From an uncultured Clostridia bacterium (GTDB lineage Bacteria > Bacillota > Clostridia > UBA1381), in NCBI GenBank assembly GCA_947628515.1, contig CANRAG010000006.1, positions 1 to 45,481 on the forward strand: a DNA stretch of 45,481 nucleotides, written 5' to 3'. Below, piece after piece: positions 15,150 through 24,123 of the stretch (positions within the stretch are counted from its first letter, which is position 1; every line of letters starts with the position of its first letter). The translations under genes were made by a program, and so were the position numbers. The notes under the pieces are model-generated. The model had not been told where the DNA came from and did not search any database. It was given only the letters and a program-made list of their open reading frames with translations.

Positions 15150-17624
15150 TTATCTCTCTATTTCCTGCATCTCGAAACATTCGATGGTGTCGCCCTCCTT
15201 GACGTCGTTAAAGTTTTCGATGCCAAGACCACATTCGAATTTCTCCGCAACCTCTTTCGCGTCATCCTTAAAGCGCTTAAGCGAAGAAACCTTGCCCTCA
15301 TGCACGATAATGCCGTCGCGAACCACTCTAACCTGCGCGCTTCTTGTAATCTTGCCCTTTGTGACATACGAACCGGCTATTACGCCGACATTCGGCACGC
15401 GGAATGTCTGACGCACCTCCGCATAGCCGAGAACAACCTCTTTGAATTCGGGATCGAGCATGCCCTTCATTGCGGCTTCGATTTCCTCTATCGCCTGGTA
15501 TATTACTCTGTACAGCCGTATATCCACGTCTATCTGCGCGCTCATCGCGAGAGCGCCCGCGTCCGGACGCACGTTAAAGCCTACTATTATAGCGTTCGAA
15601 GCGTCCGCAAGCATTACATCCGACTCGTTTACGGCTCCGACGCCGCCATGGATAACCTTTACTCTTACCTCGTCGTTTGACAGTTTTTCGAGACTCTGCT
15701 TAACCGCCTCAACCGAGCCTTGAACATCGGCCTTAACGATAATCGGCAGTTCCTTCATATTGCCCTCGTCAATCTGACTGAACAGGTTGTCAAGCGATAC
15801 CTTAACCACGGAATTAAACTGCTTCTCCTGCGCCTCCTGCTTCCTCTGCGCCGCGACCTCGCGAGCGAGCTTCTCGTCCTTGACGACAAACATATCGTCG
15901 CCGCCAGTGGGAGCCTCGTTAAGTCCCTGAATTTCAACCGGCGTTGACGGGCCGGCCTCCTTAACGCGTCTACCCTTGTCGTTTGTCATGGCTCTGACAT
16001 GGCCTACCGCCGTTCCGGCGATAATAACATCACCCTGTCTTAATGTGCCGTTCTGTACAAGAACCGTGGCGACAGGGCCTTTGCCCTTGTCAACGCGCGC
16101 CTCGATAACGGTACCCTTCGCAAGACGTTTCGGGTTGGCCTTAAGCTCCTTCATGTCCGCAACCAAAAGAACCATTTCAAGAAGTCCGTCGATATTCTTC
16201 TTATATTTAGCGCTTATTTCAACGCAGATTGTGTCTCCGCCCCATTCCTCCGGAACAAGACCGTACTCCATAAGGCTCTGCTTAACGCGTTCAACATTAG
16301 CATTCTCCTTATCAACTTTATTTATAGCAACAATTATTTCCACATTCGCCGCCTTCGCGTGGTTTATTGCCTCGACCGTCTGCGGCATTATGCCGTCGTC
16401 GGCGGCAACCACTAAAATTGCAACGTCCGTTACCTGTGCGCCGCGCGCGCGCATTGTCGTAAACGCTTCATGCCCCGGAGTATCGAGGAAGGTGATAACC
16501 CTATCGTTAAGCTTAACGCTGTAAGCGCCGATGTGCTGCGTGATACCTCCGGCCTCGGTTGAGGTTACGCTTGTATGGCGAATAGCGTCAAGAAGCGACG
16601 TCTTGCCGTGGTCAACGTGCCCCATAACCACAACTACCGGCGGACGCTCCGTGAGATCCTCCTCTTTGTCCTCCTCCTCTATGGACATGAACAGACGGTC
16701 CTCCTTTGAAAGGACAATCTCCTTCTTAACCTCTATTCCGAACTCGCCTGCGATAAGCTCGGCGGTGTCATAATCAATGGTCTGGTTTACAGTGGCGATT
16801 ATTCCCAAAAGGAACAGCTTCTTAACGACCTCCGCCGCGCCCTTGCCCATTCTCTGCGCAAAATCGCCCACGGTGATAACGTCCGGCACTTCTATTTCGG
16901 TTATTACTACCGGCTTCGGCTTCTGAACACGCTTATCCCGCTTATCATCCTTACGCGAGCCGTTCTTTCCGCCCTTTCTGTCATTCCTTCTGTCGCTCTT
17001 GTTCTTCTTTCCGCGTCTGCTGCCCATGCCTTCGTCCTCGTATTTTGAAAGACGCTCGCTCTTTTCGAGCTTATCGAGGTCAACATTAGAGCTTCTCGTG
17101 TCCACGGTACGGCTCTTCTTCTCGCTCTTTACCACAAATTCCTCGGAGGTCTGGCTGTTATCGATTTTTGACATATCAACACGCACGCCCTCCTGCTTCT
17201 TGGCCTGGTCGCGGTGCTTCTTCTGCTTCTCCTTCTTCGCCTTTTCCTCCGCCTTGCGCTTGGCTCTTGCCTCGGCCTCCGCCGCGGCGCGCGCGGCCTT
17301 TCTTGCCTCGGCCTTCGCCTTTTCCTCCGCCGCTCTTGCCTCGGCCTCCGCCTTCGCTTTTGCCTCCGCCTCTGCCTTCTCCTTTGCGGCTTGCTCCTCG
17401 GCGGCCTTTACCGCTTCGTTTCTCATAGCTTTGATTTCATCAGAAGTAAACGTGGCTGCTTGTGTGAGAATATCCACAACCAACGACGCCTGCTCCTCCG
17501 TTATACTGCTCGTGGCGGCCTTAACCGTCTGGCCGCACTCCGCCAGCTTGGTTATGACCTCCTTGTTAACAGCTTTGAACTTCTTCGTTATTTCTCCCAG
17601 TTTAGTTGTTGATGTATCTGCCAT
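15150..17624 (-). CDS. infB: Translation initiation factor IF-2
   Basis: GTPase that places initiator tRNA in the ribosomal P site. The 824-residue protein has a long low-complexity Ala/Glu/Lys-rich coiled segment (about residues 65-145), a Lys/Arg/Gly-rich stretch to about 235, an IF2-N fold ([27 protein letters not shown]), then the G domain with G1 GHVDHGKT (335-342), [14 protein letters not shown] and [11 protein letters not shown]. Domains II to IV follow, with GFNVRPD and the C2 subdomain ending near [13 protein letters not shown]. It is fourth of six genes in the rimP-nusA-ylxR-ylxQ-infB-rbfA operon. AAGGGTGATG serves as ribosome-binding site. Confidence 0.98.
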   Translation of the reverse strand: MADTSTTKLGEITKKFKAVNKEVITKLAECGQTVKAATSSITEEQASLVVDILTQAATFTSDEIKAMRNEAVKAAEEQAAKEKAEAEAKAKAEAEARAAEEKAKAEARKAARAAAEAEARAKRKAEEKAKKEKQKKHRDQAKKQEGVRVDMSKIDNSQTSEEFVVKSEKKSRTVDTRSSNVDLDKLEKSERLSKYEDEGMGSRRGKKNKSDRRNDRKGGKNGSRKDDKRDKRVQKPKPVVITEIEVPDVITVGDFAQRMGKGAAEVVKKLFLLGIIATVNQTIDYDTAELIAGEFGIEVKKEIVLSKEDRLFMSIEEEDKEEDLTERPPVVVVMGHVDHGKTSLLDAIRHTSVTSTEAGGITQHIGAYSVKLNDRVITFLDTPGHEAFTTMRARGAQVTDVAILVVAADDGIMPQTVEAINHAKAANVEIIVAINKVDKENANVERVKQSLMEYGLVPEEWGGDTICVEISAKYKKNIDGLLEMVLLVADMKELKANPKRLAKGTVIEARVDKGKGPVATVLVQNGTLRQGDVIIAGTAVGHVRAMTNDKGRRVKEAGPSTPVEIQGLNEAPTGGDDMFVVKDEKLAREVAAQRKQEAQEKQFNSVVKVSLDNLFSQIDEGNMKELPIIVKADVQGSVEAVKQSLEKLSNDEVRVKVIHGGVGAVNESDVMLADASNAIIVGFNVRPDAGALAMSAQIDVDIRLYRVIYQAIEEIEAAMKGMLDPEFKEVVLGYAEVRQTFRVPNVGVIAGSYVTKGKITRSAQVRVVRDGIIVHEGKVSSLKRFKDDAKEVAEKFECGLGIENFNDVKEGDTIECFEMQEIER

Positions 17625-17630
17625 ACCACA

Positions 17631-17948
17631 TCACCCTTTCTCTGCTTCGCTTAAGATATATATATCTGAAATCGCCTTAGCGAAATTGTTATCATTCACC
17701 GAAACAACCGCTCTTTCTCCGCCGCCCGTGGCATGCCCCAGCTCGGCCATATCGGATGCTTCAATCAATTTTACTCTGTAATATTTACAAGAATCCCTCA
17801 CAGATTTTTTCGTGTTCTCCGAGGCGTCCCGCGCCAGAATAACAAGCCTTGCCCTGCCGGATTTTATCATTTTTCCGCATATAAACGCGCCTGTCGATAC
17901 CTTCCCTGCCCGTTTGGCCAGCCCCAGCATTCCGAATAATTTCCTCAA
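17631..17948 (-). CDS. ylxQ: L7Ae/L30e-family ribosomal-associated protein YlxQ
   Basis: A 105-residue L7Ae-like protein (KLFGMLGLAKRAGKVSTGAF, then ARLVILARDASENTKK, and GGGERAVVSV) of the YlxQ type that binds RNA kink-turns. In Firmicutes it is encoded between ylxR and infB, as here. The start overlaps the end of ylxR by 4 bases. Its exact cellular role is not settled. Confidence 0.92.
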   Translation of the reverse strand: MRKLFGMLGLAKRAGKVSTGAFICGKMIKSGRARLVILARDASENTKKSVRDSCKYYRVKLIEASDMAELGHATGGGERAVVSVNDNNFAKAISDIYILSEAEKG

Positions 17949-18199
17949 AGCATATCCTCCAACTGCCTATAAAGCCCCTCGCATACGGCAAGCTTAAGAT
18001 GTCTGCGCGGCGCGTCCTTTTTCTCCGCCAATCTTATGCACTCTATGTTACGGCAGATATACGCGCCTCTGCCCGGCTGTTTTGTGTGTGTATCCGCCAC
18101 AACCGTCCCCGACAGCTTATCCGCCCTCAGTCGAAAAAGCTCGCCCGCCGGACGCCGCGTTCTGCATACAATACACATTCTTTCCGGTATATGTGCCAC
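17945..18199 (-). CDS. ylxR: YlxR family RNA-binding protein (RnpM)
   Basis: An 84-residue protein with the family signature IPERMCIVCRTRRPAGELFRL and GRGAYICRN, built around two Cys-containing strands. Homologues bind the RNA subunit of RNase P and modulate its activity, hence the newer name RnpM. It is 4 bases after nusA and overlaps ylxQ by 4 bases. Confidence 0.93.
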   Translation of the reverse strand: MAHIPERMCIVCRTRRPAGELFRLRADKLSGTVVADTHTKQPGRGAYICRNIECIRLAEKKDAPRRHLKLAVCEGLYRQLEDML

Positions 18200-18203
18200 T
18201 GCT

Positions 18204-19247
18204 TTATTCTCCCGCGCTTATGTCTATCTTCCAGCCTGTAAGCTTCGCGGCAAGTCTGACATTCTGACCTGACTTACCTATAGCGAGCGACAGCTGGTAC
18301 TCCGGAACAATAACCTTCGCGCTCTTGTCCTCCTCGTTTATTGTGCAGGAAACAACCTTTGACGGTGAAAGCGCGGCCGTTATAAACTCGGCAGGATCCT
18401 CGCTCCACTTTATAATATCGATCTTTTCCGTCTTAAGCTCATCGTTTATCGCCTGAACCCGCATGCCGCGCGGGCCTATGCACGCGCCCTGCGCGTCAAC
18501 GTCCGGGTCGGTCGAATATACCGCAATCTTCGTTCTCGAACCGCCTTCCCGCGCGACGCCCTTAATCTCGACTATTCCCTCGGCAATCTCCGGTACCTCC
18601 GCCTCGAAAAGCTTCTTAACAAGTCCCGGATGGGTCCTGGAAAGTATGAGCTGCGTGGTCTTAGCGTCGGATTTAACGTCGCTTACGTAGAAACGCATCT
18701 TATCTCCGGCTTTATATGTCTCGTTTTCCGGCTGCTCGCGCTTGGGAAGTATCGCCTCGGTGCGGTCATATTTCTCCACGTCAACATAAACCCTATCCGC
18801 GTCAACCAAAATGACCGTTCCGGACACCATGCCCAGCGAGCGCCCCGCGTGGTCGCTGTATATTATGCCGCGCTCCGCCTCGCGTATTCTCTGCGTGACA
18901 ACCTGCTTCGCGGTAAGCGCGCTCATTCTTCCGAAATCCTTCGGCGTCACCTCTATATTCACAATATCGTCCAGCTCATATCCGGCCGAAATTTTTCTCG
19001 CGTCCTCCAATGAAATTTCCTCGCGCGCGTCCTCCACGCTCTCGACAACGAGCTTCCGCGCGTAAACGTTAATCGCGCCCGTCTCGCGGTCTATCGTGAC
19101 GAGCACGTTCGGCGTGTCGCCCTTGCCCTTATAATAATGCTTCTTATACGCGGCTACAAGCGCGGCCTCCAGCGCCTCGAAAATAACATCCTCGTCAATA
19201 CCGCGTTCCTCGCACAAGTCCTTGATTGCTAAAATTAATTCATTCAT
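18204..19247 (-). CDS. nusA: Transcription termination/antitermination factor NusA
   Basis: NusA binds RNA polymerase and nascent RNA, promoting pausing and termination. The 347-residue protein has the N-terminal polymerase-binding domain (MNELILAIKDLCEERGIDED), an S1 domain (about 130-200, with GRSLGMVSGTVILVDADRVYVDVE), and two KH domains (IAVYSTDPDVDAQGACIGPRG, and SLAIGKSGQNVRLAAKLTGW). The length is typical for Gram-positives, which lack the C-terminal acidic repeats. The ATG at 19247 follows AGGAGC at 10 bases; the longer frame lacks support. Confidence 0.98.
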   Translation of the reverse strand: MNELILAIKDLCEERGIDEDVIFEALEAALVAAYKKHYYKGKGDTPNVLVTIDRETGAINVYARKLVVESVEDAREEISLEDARKISAGYELDDIVNIEVTPKDFGRMSALTAKQVVTQRIREAERGIIYSDHAGRSLGMVSGTVILVDADRVYVDVEKYDRTEAILPKREQPENETYKAGDKMRFYVSDVKSDAKTTQLILSRTHPGLVKKLFEAEVPEIAEGIVEIKGVAREGGSRTKIAVYSTDPDVDAQGACIGPRGMRVQAINDELKTEKIDIIKWSEDPAEFITAALSPSKVVSCTINEEDKSAKVIVPEYQLSLAIGKSGQNVRLAAKLTGWKIDISAGE

Positions 19248-19277
19248 TTTAAGTGTTGCTCCTGTTCTCAAAAAGTA

Positions 19278-19733
19278 TCAAAAAGTAAATTTAAGTCTGA
19301 TGTATGCCGCGTCCTTTACGGGGATTTCAAATTCCTTATCACCCGCGTCAATCACGGCCGTTTTGTCATGATAATCCTTTAACACGCCGTCAAATTCCTT
19401 AACGCCGTCAATGGCGGCGAACAGCTTCACCTCGACCTCGCGGCCGATATAATAAACAAATTCGCGCTCCTTTTTAAGCTTCCTGTCCACGCCGGGGGAG
19501 GAAACTTCGAGCGAGTACTCGCTGTCTATAATATCCCGCTCGTCGAGTATGACCTCGACCGCCCTTGAAAAAGCCTCGCAATCATCGATGCCGACGCCGT
19601 TTTCCTTGTCTATATAATAGCAAAGGCTGCCGCCGCCGTACGATACATCGACGATGTATACCCCCTGTTCCTCCGCTGTGCCGAGCGCGAGCGCAAGGGC
19701 CTGTTGTTCAATAATACTTGCTTTACTTGCCAT
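19278..19733 (-). CDS. rimP: Ribosome maturation factor RimP
   Basis: Assists 30S assembly. The 151-residue protein shows the family pattern ALALGTAEEQGVYIVDVSYGGG, DCEAFSRAVEVILDERD and YSLEVSSPGVDRKLKKEREF, then a C-terminal Sm-like barrel. A frame extending 51 codons upstream runs through the two leader hairpins and past a start codon near the -10 box; MASKAS at 19733, with GAGG just upstream, is the real start. It is the first gene of the operon. Confidence 0.95.
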   Translation of the reverse strand: MASKASIIEQQALALALGTAEEQGVYIVDVSYGGGSLCYYIDKENGVGIDDCEAFSRAVEVILDERDIIDSEYSLEVSSPGVDRKLKKEREFVYYIGREVEVKLFAAIDGVKEFDGVLKDYHDKTAVIDAGDKEFEIPVKDAAYIRLKFTF

Positions 19734-19762
19734 ATCTGCCTCAATTTTTAATACATAATTAA

Positions 19763-19818
19763 AGAGTGCGCAACACGCACTCTCAGAAAACGGAATACCT
19801 CTGCCTGTTCGGCAGAGG
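19763..19818 (-). ncRNA. Two-hairpin 5' leader of the rimP-nusA-infB operon
   Basis: The transcript from the promoter at 19845-19873 begins with two strong hairpins. The first is CCTCTGCC/GGCAGAGG (19798-19818). The second is AGAGTGCG/CGCACTCT (19763-19783), followed by a T-rich TTTAATT, so it may act as an attenuator. Comparable GAGTG/CACTC hairpins ahead of rimP are common in Firmicutes. This could be an autoregulatory target for NusA or RimP, but no regulator is shown by the sequence. Confidence 0.65.
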
Positions 19819-19844
19819 CGTTCACTCCTATTCCAAACATACTC

Positions 19845-19873
19845 ATAATACCATAAATTTCTTTGTTTGTCAA
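19845..19873 (-). promoter_or_regulatory. Promoter of the rimP-nusA-ylxR-ylxQ-infB-rbfA operon
   Basis: TTGACA (19868-19873), 17-base spacer ending TATGG, TATTAT (19845-19850) on the minus strand. Confidence 0.9.
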
Positions 19874-19944
19874 GCATAATGAGCATATATCGTTATTTTG
19901 TACAATTTTATACAAGCCTATACGGGCGCAATAAGCTATTATTC

Positions 19945-19986
19945 GTTACAGTTCACCTATCCCGTTAAGCTAAAGTATACCAACGC
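19945..19986. repeat. GTTAC-type dispersed repeat, copy E (one-ended)
   Basis: Shares GTTACAGTTCACCTATC, then a TTAAGCTAAAG-TATACC tract, with the copies at 41711-41778 and 26679-26783. Only one terminus is recognisable. The other end runs into the LCP gene's stop codon at 19987-19989. Confidence 0.65.
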
Positions 19987-21177
19987 TTACTCACTGTAAA
20001 CCGCGCCGTCCGCCACGGAATCGCTTTCGCCCGTGTATTCCATACTATTATCCACGGAATCTATGGTCTGAGTTATGCCGCGAATTATGCACAGCTCATC
20101 GTTTGTGACCTCCGACGCCTTGTATCCCGCGAGCTTATTCGGATTGGTCGTGCGCACGTATCCGCCCGTGGTCATATATCCGCCCTCGCCCAAAGACGGT
20201 TGCTTGATTTCGGGGTTTGCGTACCACATATTAGGCGCCGTAACGCCAAACATTGACTGTACCTTAAACTGAAGCTTCTTCATGTTCGGCACAAGCACGT
20301 CTCCGTTTGCCGAGTCATGCGTCGCGTCCGCCGGAACGGTATCTGTGGTTATTCCTGTAGACGATAAATCTTTAAGATATTTGGAGTATTTGATTACATC
20401 CTTAACCGTAAGATTGGTTTTGATTTCAGACATGATATCGGTGTATATGGCAGGTATTTTCTGAATGAGCGACACGTTAAGCTTTTGGTCGGTGAGCGTT
20501 CTTAAAAACTGCTGCTGAACGTCTATTCTGTCCTGGTCGCCTCGCGGATAGCCCCGCCCCCGGTTGTCCTTTCTGTATCGCAGGAGCCATACTACCTCTT
20601 CGCCGTTAAGGTCACGGTTACCCGGCGGCAGATTTATATGGAGATCCTGCGCGGGATCGTCATACACCATGCCAACGCCGTCATTGTAAAGATCGGGTAT
20701 GGTAAAGTTCACGGGGCCAAGCTCGTCTATAACCTTTGCGACCGCCGAGAAGGAAAAGTCCACATAATAGTTTATCGCAACGCCCGTAAGCCGGGTAACA
20801 GCCTCGCACGCCGCCACGGGCCCGCCTATCTCGCCGTCACGCTCAAACGCGTGCGCCGCGTTAATCTTCTGGTATCTGTTCCCGACATACATTCGCAAAT
20901 CCCGCGGTATTGAAAGCATATTAACCGTATTGTTCGCGGTGTCATAGCACGCTAACATCATCGCGTCCGTTCTTAGTCCGTCCTCGTCGGTACACATCAG
21001 CAGGACATTTATCACTCCGCCGCTGCCGACGGCTACCGTTCCTTCATTCACGTCCTCCGCTATGCCCGCGCCGCCGGTTATATCAAAACCCATGACGACA
21101 AAGAACGCGAGCAATATTACCGCGAGCGTTGAACCGAGAACCTGAAAGTATTTCTTTATACTAAATTTCATCTTCAC
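19987..21177 (-). CDS. LytR-CpsA-Psr (LCP) family cell-wall ligase
   Basis: A 396-residue protein with a short cytoplasmic N-terminus, one membrane helix (about residues 12-31) and an extracellular LCP domain. The domain contains VINVLLMCTDEDGLRTDAMML, INMLSIPRDLRM-type strands, YQKINAAHAF, the LRYRKDNRGRGYPRGDQDRI arginine cluster and QQQFLRTL. LCP enzymes transfer wall teichoic acids, capsule or other undecaprenyl-linked polymers onto peptidoglycan. The GTG at 21177 is 9 bases from GAGGT; an ATG at 21171 is the alternative. It is a single gene with its own promoter, divergent from the SGNH-NodB unit. Confidence 0.93.
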   Translation of the reverse strand: MKMKFSIKKYFQVLGSTLAVILLAFFVVMGFDITGGAGIAEDVNEGTVAVGSGGVINVLLMCTDEDGLRTDAMMLACYDTANNTVNMLSIPRDLRMYVGNRYQKINAAHAFERDGEIGGPVAACEAVTRLTGVAINYYVDFSFSAVAKVIDELGPVNFTIPDLYNDGVGMVYDDPAQDLHINLPPGNRDLNGEEVVWLLRYRKDNRGRGYPRGDQDRIDVQQQFLRTLTDQKLNVSLIQKIPAIYTDIMSEIKTNLTVKDVIKYSKYLKDLSSTGITTDTVPADATHDSANGDVLVPNMKKLQFKVQSMFGVTAPNMWYANPEIKQPSLGEGGYMTTGGYVRTTNPNKLAGYKASEVTNDELCIIRGITQTIDSVDNSMEYTGESDSVADGAVYSE

Positions 21178-21215
21178 AGCCTATTTACCTCATAATATCA
21201 ATAGTTATTACGCTC

Positions 21216-21244
21216 ATTATAACATATCCCCGCTGTTAATTCAA
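21216..21244 (-). promoter_or_regulatory. LCP gene promoter
   Basis: TTGAAT (21239-21244), 17-base spacer, TATAAT (21216-21221) on the minus strand. Confidence 0.85.
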
Positions 21245-21344
21245 GTATTTATTTACAATTTGTCACGGTTTTTACGCGAATAAACAAATTCCCGCTCTCT
21301 GAATTTAACGCATTTTAAAACCGTGAGTCCGAAGCCCTGACAGC

Positions 21345-21373
21345 TTGACTTTTAAATACAAGTATGCTACAAT
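21345..21373 (+). promoter_or_regulatory. Promoter of the SGNH-NodB/nuclease unit
   Basis: TTGACT (21345-21350), 17-base spacer, TACAAT (21368-21373). The ATG at 21364 lies inside this promoter, so the first gene must start downstream, at the GTG of 21406. Confidence 0.85.
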
Positions 21374-21405
21374 TAATTCAAATAATCGCAACGGGAGGTT
21401 CTGCT

Positions 21406-23208
21406 GTGAAAAGGTGGTTTGTTTTGCTGCCCGCTATAGCGGGCGTGTGCGCGGTTTTGCTCGCGTGCTTTAATATCGTAACGGACCCGTGCGGACTGTT
21501 CGGCGACAGATTTTTTAACTACTGGTCGTATAATATGACCAATAATCCCGGCGCGGCAAAGCTCGCGTACCTTGATCGCAACCATGAAAACTACGACTCA
21601 TATATAATAGGCGGCTCAAAAACCGGCGCTGTTTCGGTTGATAAGCTTAACAAATACAAGAACGCGCATTTTTATAATCTCGCGGTGAACGACAGCGATT
21701 TATACGTCTCCGCGCGGCTTGCCGAATACGTTATAGGCAGATACGAGGTAAAAAACCTTATTCTTAATATAAGCTCCGAGGACGCCGCACAATATAATAT
21801 ATCCGACACCTCCTACATAGACGGCGGAATTATGAGATATATTAAGTATATTTTTGCCACTCCCGATAAGGGCATTGCCAAGATAAAAGCGCGTATGAAG
21901 CGCGACTATCTGCCGACCGAAAACGAGCGGTTCATACCCGAAACCGGTATGTATGATTATATCATCCGCGACGCGGAGCCTGTGGGCGACGCGCCCGGTG
22001 ATGACGGAACCCAATTTTATTCATACCGCGACAAACGCGGTCTTGACCGAAAGGACGACGCAATAAACGCGGTAAGGCGCGTGAAGGAGCTTTGCGACGC
22101 TAACGGGATAAGCTTCGTTTTAACGGTATCGCCCGAGTATTCGGGCGAAGCGGCGGCATATGACGCCGCGCAACTCGCGCAGTTCCGCCGCGAGCTTGCT
22201 GACGTCACCGACTTTTACGATTTTTCCGGATATAACGGCATAAATTCCGACAGCAGATATTTTTATGACGACGGACATTTCAGAACCTGTGTGGGCGATA
22301 TGATGCTTGCGTGCATATACGGTGATGACGGCGTATATATACCGGATAATTTTTGCGACCTGATAACGGCGGATAACGCGCCGGAGCTTGCGGAAAAAAG
22401 GCTGACCGCGCCGGATACGCCCACCGATACGGCGGCGTATACCGCAAACGTGCCGATACTAATGTATCATCATATAGATGAGGATGACAGCGGCGGTATG
22501 ATAGTAACGCCGGAGCTTTTTGAGGAAAATCTTGCGGCGCTGTCCGCGCACGGTTACACGGCGATTACGTTTGACGATTTGGACGCGTATGTGCGCCGCG
22601 GTTCGCCCCTGCCCGAAAAGCCCGTGCTTATAACCTTTGACGACGGCTATCGCAGCAATTATATAAAAGCGTATCCCCTGCTTAAGCAGTATGGTATGAA
22701 AGCCACAATATTCATGGTGGGCGTTACAACGGGGCGGAGCACCTACAAGGATACCGGCGTGGAAATAATACCGCATTTCAGCTATGCGGAGGCAAAGGAA
22801 ATGTATGACAGCGGATATATATGCATAGGAAGTCATACATATGATTTCCACCGGGTGGAAAGTCTCGACAAGGAGAACTACCGCAACGGCGCGACGCAGC
22901 TTGAAAACGAAACCGACTCGGAATTTGCCGAACTGTTTCTGTCGGATATTATAAAATCCAAATCGGAAATCGAGGCGAATGTCGGAAACACCGTACGGTA
23001 TCTGGCATACCCGCAGGGAGTACATTCCACTCTCACGGACGTATGCGTAAAGCAGGCGGGATATTATGCCACGGTGACCGTGCAGGAAGCGCCGAATATT
23101 ATTATAAAGGGTATTCCCCAGACATTATATAATATGAACAGAATAGGCGTGTATCCCGACACGACAGGGGAAAAGCTTATAGAGCGTATAGAAAACGTTA
23201 CAGGTTAG
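21406..23208 (+). CDS. Membrane-anchored fusion of an SGNH-like hydrolase and a NodB polysaccharide deacetylase
   Basis: A 600-residue protein starting at GTG, with GGGAGG 7 bases upstream. After a membrane anchor (residues 5-23), residues about 60-320 resemble SGNH/DltD-like esterases: SYIIGGSKTGAV with candidate nucleophile Ser71, and YFYDDGHF with Asp288 and His291 as the usual Asp-x-x-His pair. A Thr/Pro linker (about 334-348) leads to a NodB deacetylase domain: VPILMYHHI, LITFDDGYRSNY (metal Asp413 area), GSHTYDFH (metal His477 and His482) and RYLAYPQG. The H-x4-H spacing matches IcaB/PgaB-like enzymes that deacetylate poly-N-acetylglucosamine. A bifunctional enzyme removing both O- and N-acetyl groups from an extracellular glycan is a reasonable inference. 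It heads a unit with two nuclease genes. Confidence 0.88.
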   Translation: MKRWFVLLPAIAGVCAVLLACFNIVTDPCGLFGDRFFNYWSYNMTNNPGAAKLAYLDRNHENYDSYIIGGSKTGAVSVDKLNKYKNAHFYNLAVNDSDLYVSARLAEYVIGRYEVKNLILNISSEDAAQYNISDTSYIDGGIMRYIKYIFATPDKGIAKIKARMKRDYLPTENERFIPETGMYDYIIRDAEPVGDAPGDDGTQFYSYRDKRGLDRKDDAINAVRRVKELCDANGISFVLTVSPEYSGEAAAYDAAQLAQFRRELADVTDFYDFSGYNGINSDSRYFYDDGHFRTCVGDMMLACIYGDDGVYIPDNFCDLITADNAPELAEKRLTAPDTPTDTAAYTANVPILMYHHIDEDDSGGMIVTPELFEENLAALSAHGYTAITFDDLDAYVRRGSPLPEKPVLITFDDGYRSNYIKAYPLLKQYGMKATIFMVGVTTGRSTYKDTGVEIIPHFSYAEAKEMYDSGYICIGSHTYDFHRVESLDKENYRNGATQLENETDSEFAELFLSDIIKSKSEIEANVGNTVRYLAYPQGVHSTLTDVCVKQAGYYATVTVQEAPNIIIKGIPQTLYNMNRIGVYPDTTGEKLIERIENVTG

Positions 23209-23230
23209 TACACAGGATGAGGACTGTTTT

Positions 23231-24112
23231 ATGATAAAACGAATAGCGGCTTTGGCGCTGATTTTGTCAGCGCTGCAAAATGTATGCGTACAGGCGCACA
23301 GACCGGATTTAAGCGCAAACGTGGGCGATGTGCTTTTTACATCGGAGGGGCAGACCGACGCCGACATGTATGACATACCCGAATACAGTGGGGAGCCGTA
23401 CGTGTTCTTAAACGGCGGGAAAACACATTTTGACCAAACCGACATTACCACGGAACCGTTTGAATGGTATTGCGAAAAGGACAGCATGGGACGGTGCGGA
23501 ATAGCTTACGCCAATATATGCGAGGAGCTTATGCCCACAGAGGATAGGGAAAACATAGGCTCCATCCACCCGTCAGGCTGGCAAAGCGTTAAATACGACG
23601 ATGTGCCGGGCGGATATTTATATAACCGGTGTCATCTTATAGGTTTTCAGCTTGCGGGCGAGAACGCGAACGACAAAAATCTCATAACCGGCACAAGATA
23701 CCTTAACATTGAAGGCATGCTCCCGTTTGAAACAGAGGTTGCGGATTATGTGGAGGAAACCGGAAACCACGTTCTCTACCGGATAACGCCGCTGTATGAA
23801 GGCGAAAACGCCGTGGCGGACGGCGTTATAATGGAGGCCATGTCGGTTGAGGACAACGGAAACGGCGTATGCTTCAATGTCTTTTGCTATAACGTCCAGC
23901 CCGGCATACATATAGACTATGACACCGGCAGGAGCAGAAAAAAAGGCAGATATAACTCGGATTACTTTGTAAACAGGGACACGATGATTTTCCATATTCC
24001 CGACTGCGCGGAGGTCGGCACGGGCGAACAGCCGGACGGAGGCTGGGCAATCGGCACGCGCGATGATATGATAGACGGCGGGTATACTCCATGCGATATA
24101 TGTAACCCTTAA
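23231..24112 (+). CDS. Secreted DNA/RNA non-specific endonuclease with C-terminal Cys/His module
   Basis: A 293-residue protein with a signal peptide (about 1-22, ending VCVQA). The nuclease domain belongs to the Endonuclease_NS_2 type: IHPSGWQSVKYDD, YNRCHLIGFQLAGENANDKN (His as general base), LITGTRYLN and the FNVFCYNVQPGIHIDY end. The usual residue before the catalytic His is Gly or Ser; here it is Cys. Residues about 250-293 form a small Cys/His domain (TMIFHIPDCAEVG, GYTPCDIC) like the Ada-type metal-binding tails on related nucleases. It probably degrades extracellular DNA or RNA. It lies 22 bases after the deacetylase gene and 11 bases before its paralogue. Confidence 0.9.
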   Translation: MIKRIAALALILSALQNVCVQAHRPDLSANVGDVLFTSEGQTDADMYDIPEYSGEPYVFLNGGKTHFDQTDITTEPFEWYCEKDSMGRCGIAYANICEELMPTEDRENIGSIHPSGWQSVKYDDVPGGYLYNRCHLIGFQLAGENANDKNLITGTRYLNIEGMLPFETEVADYVEETGNHVLYRITPLYEGENAVADGVIMEAMSVEDNGNGVCFNVFCYNVQPGIHIDYDTGRSRKKGRYNSDYFVNRDTMIFHIPDCAEVGTGEQPDGGWAIGTRDDMIDGGYTPCDICNP

Positions 24113-24123
24113 AGGAGGAGAAA

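Noticed and set aside
16999..17781. Long plus-strand frame opposite infB, rich in Ser/Ala/Phe
   Set aside because: Mirror image of the Ala/Glu/Lys-rich low-complexity part of IF-2; repeated codons keep all frames open there.
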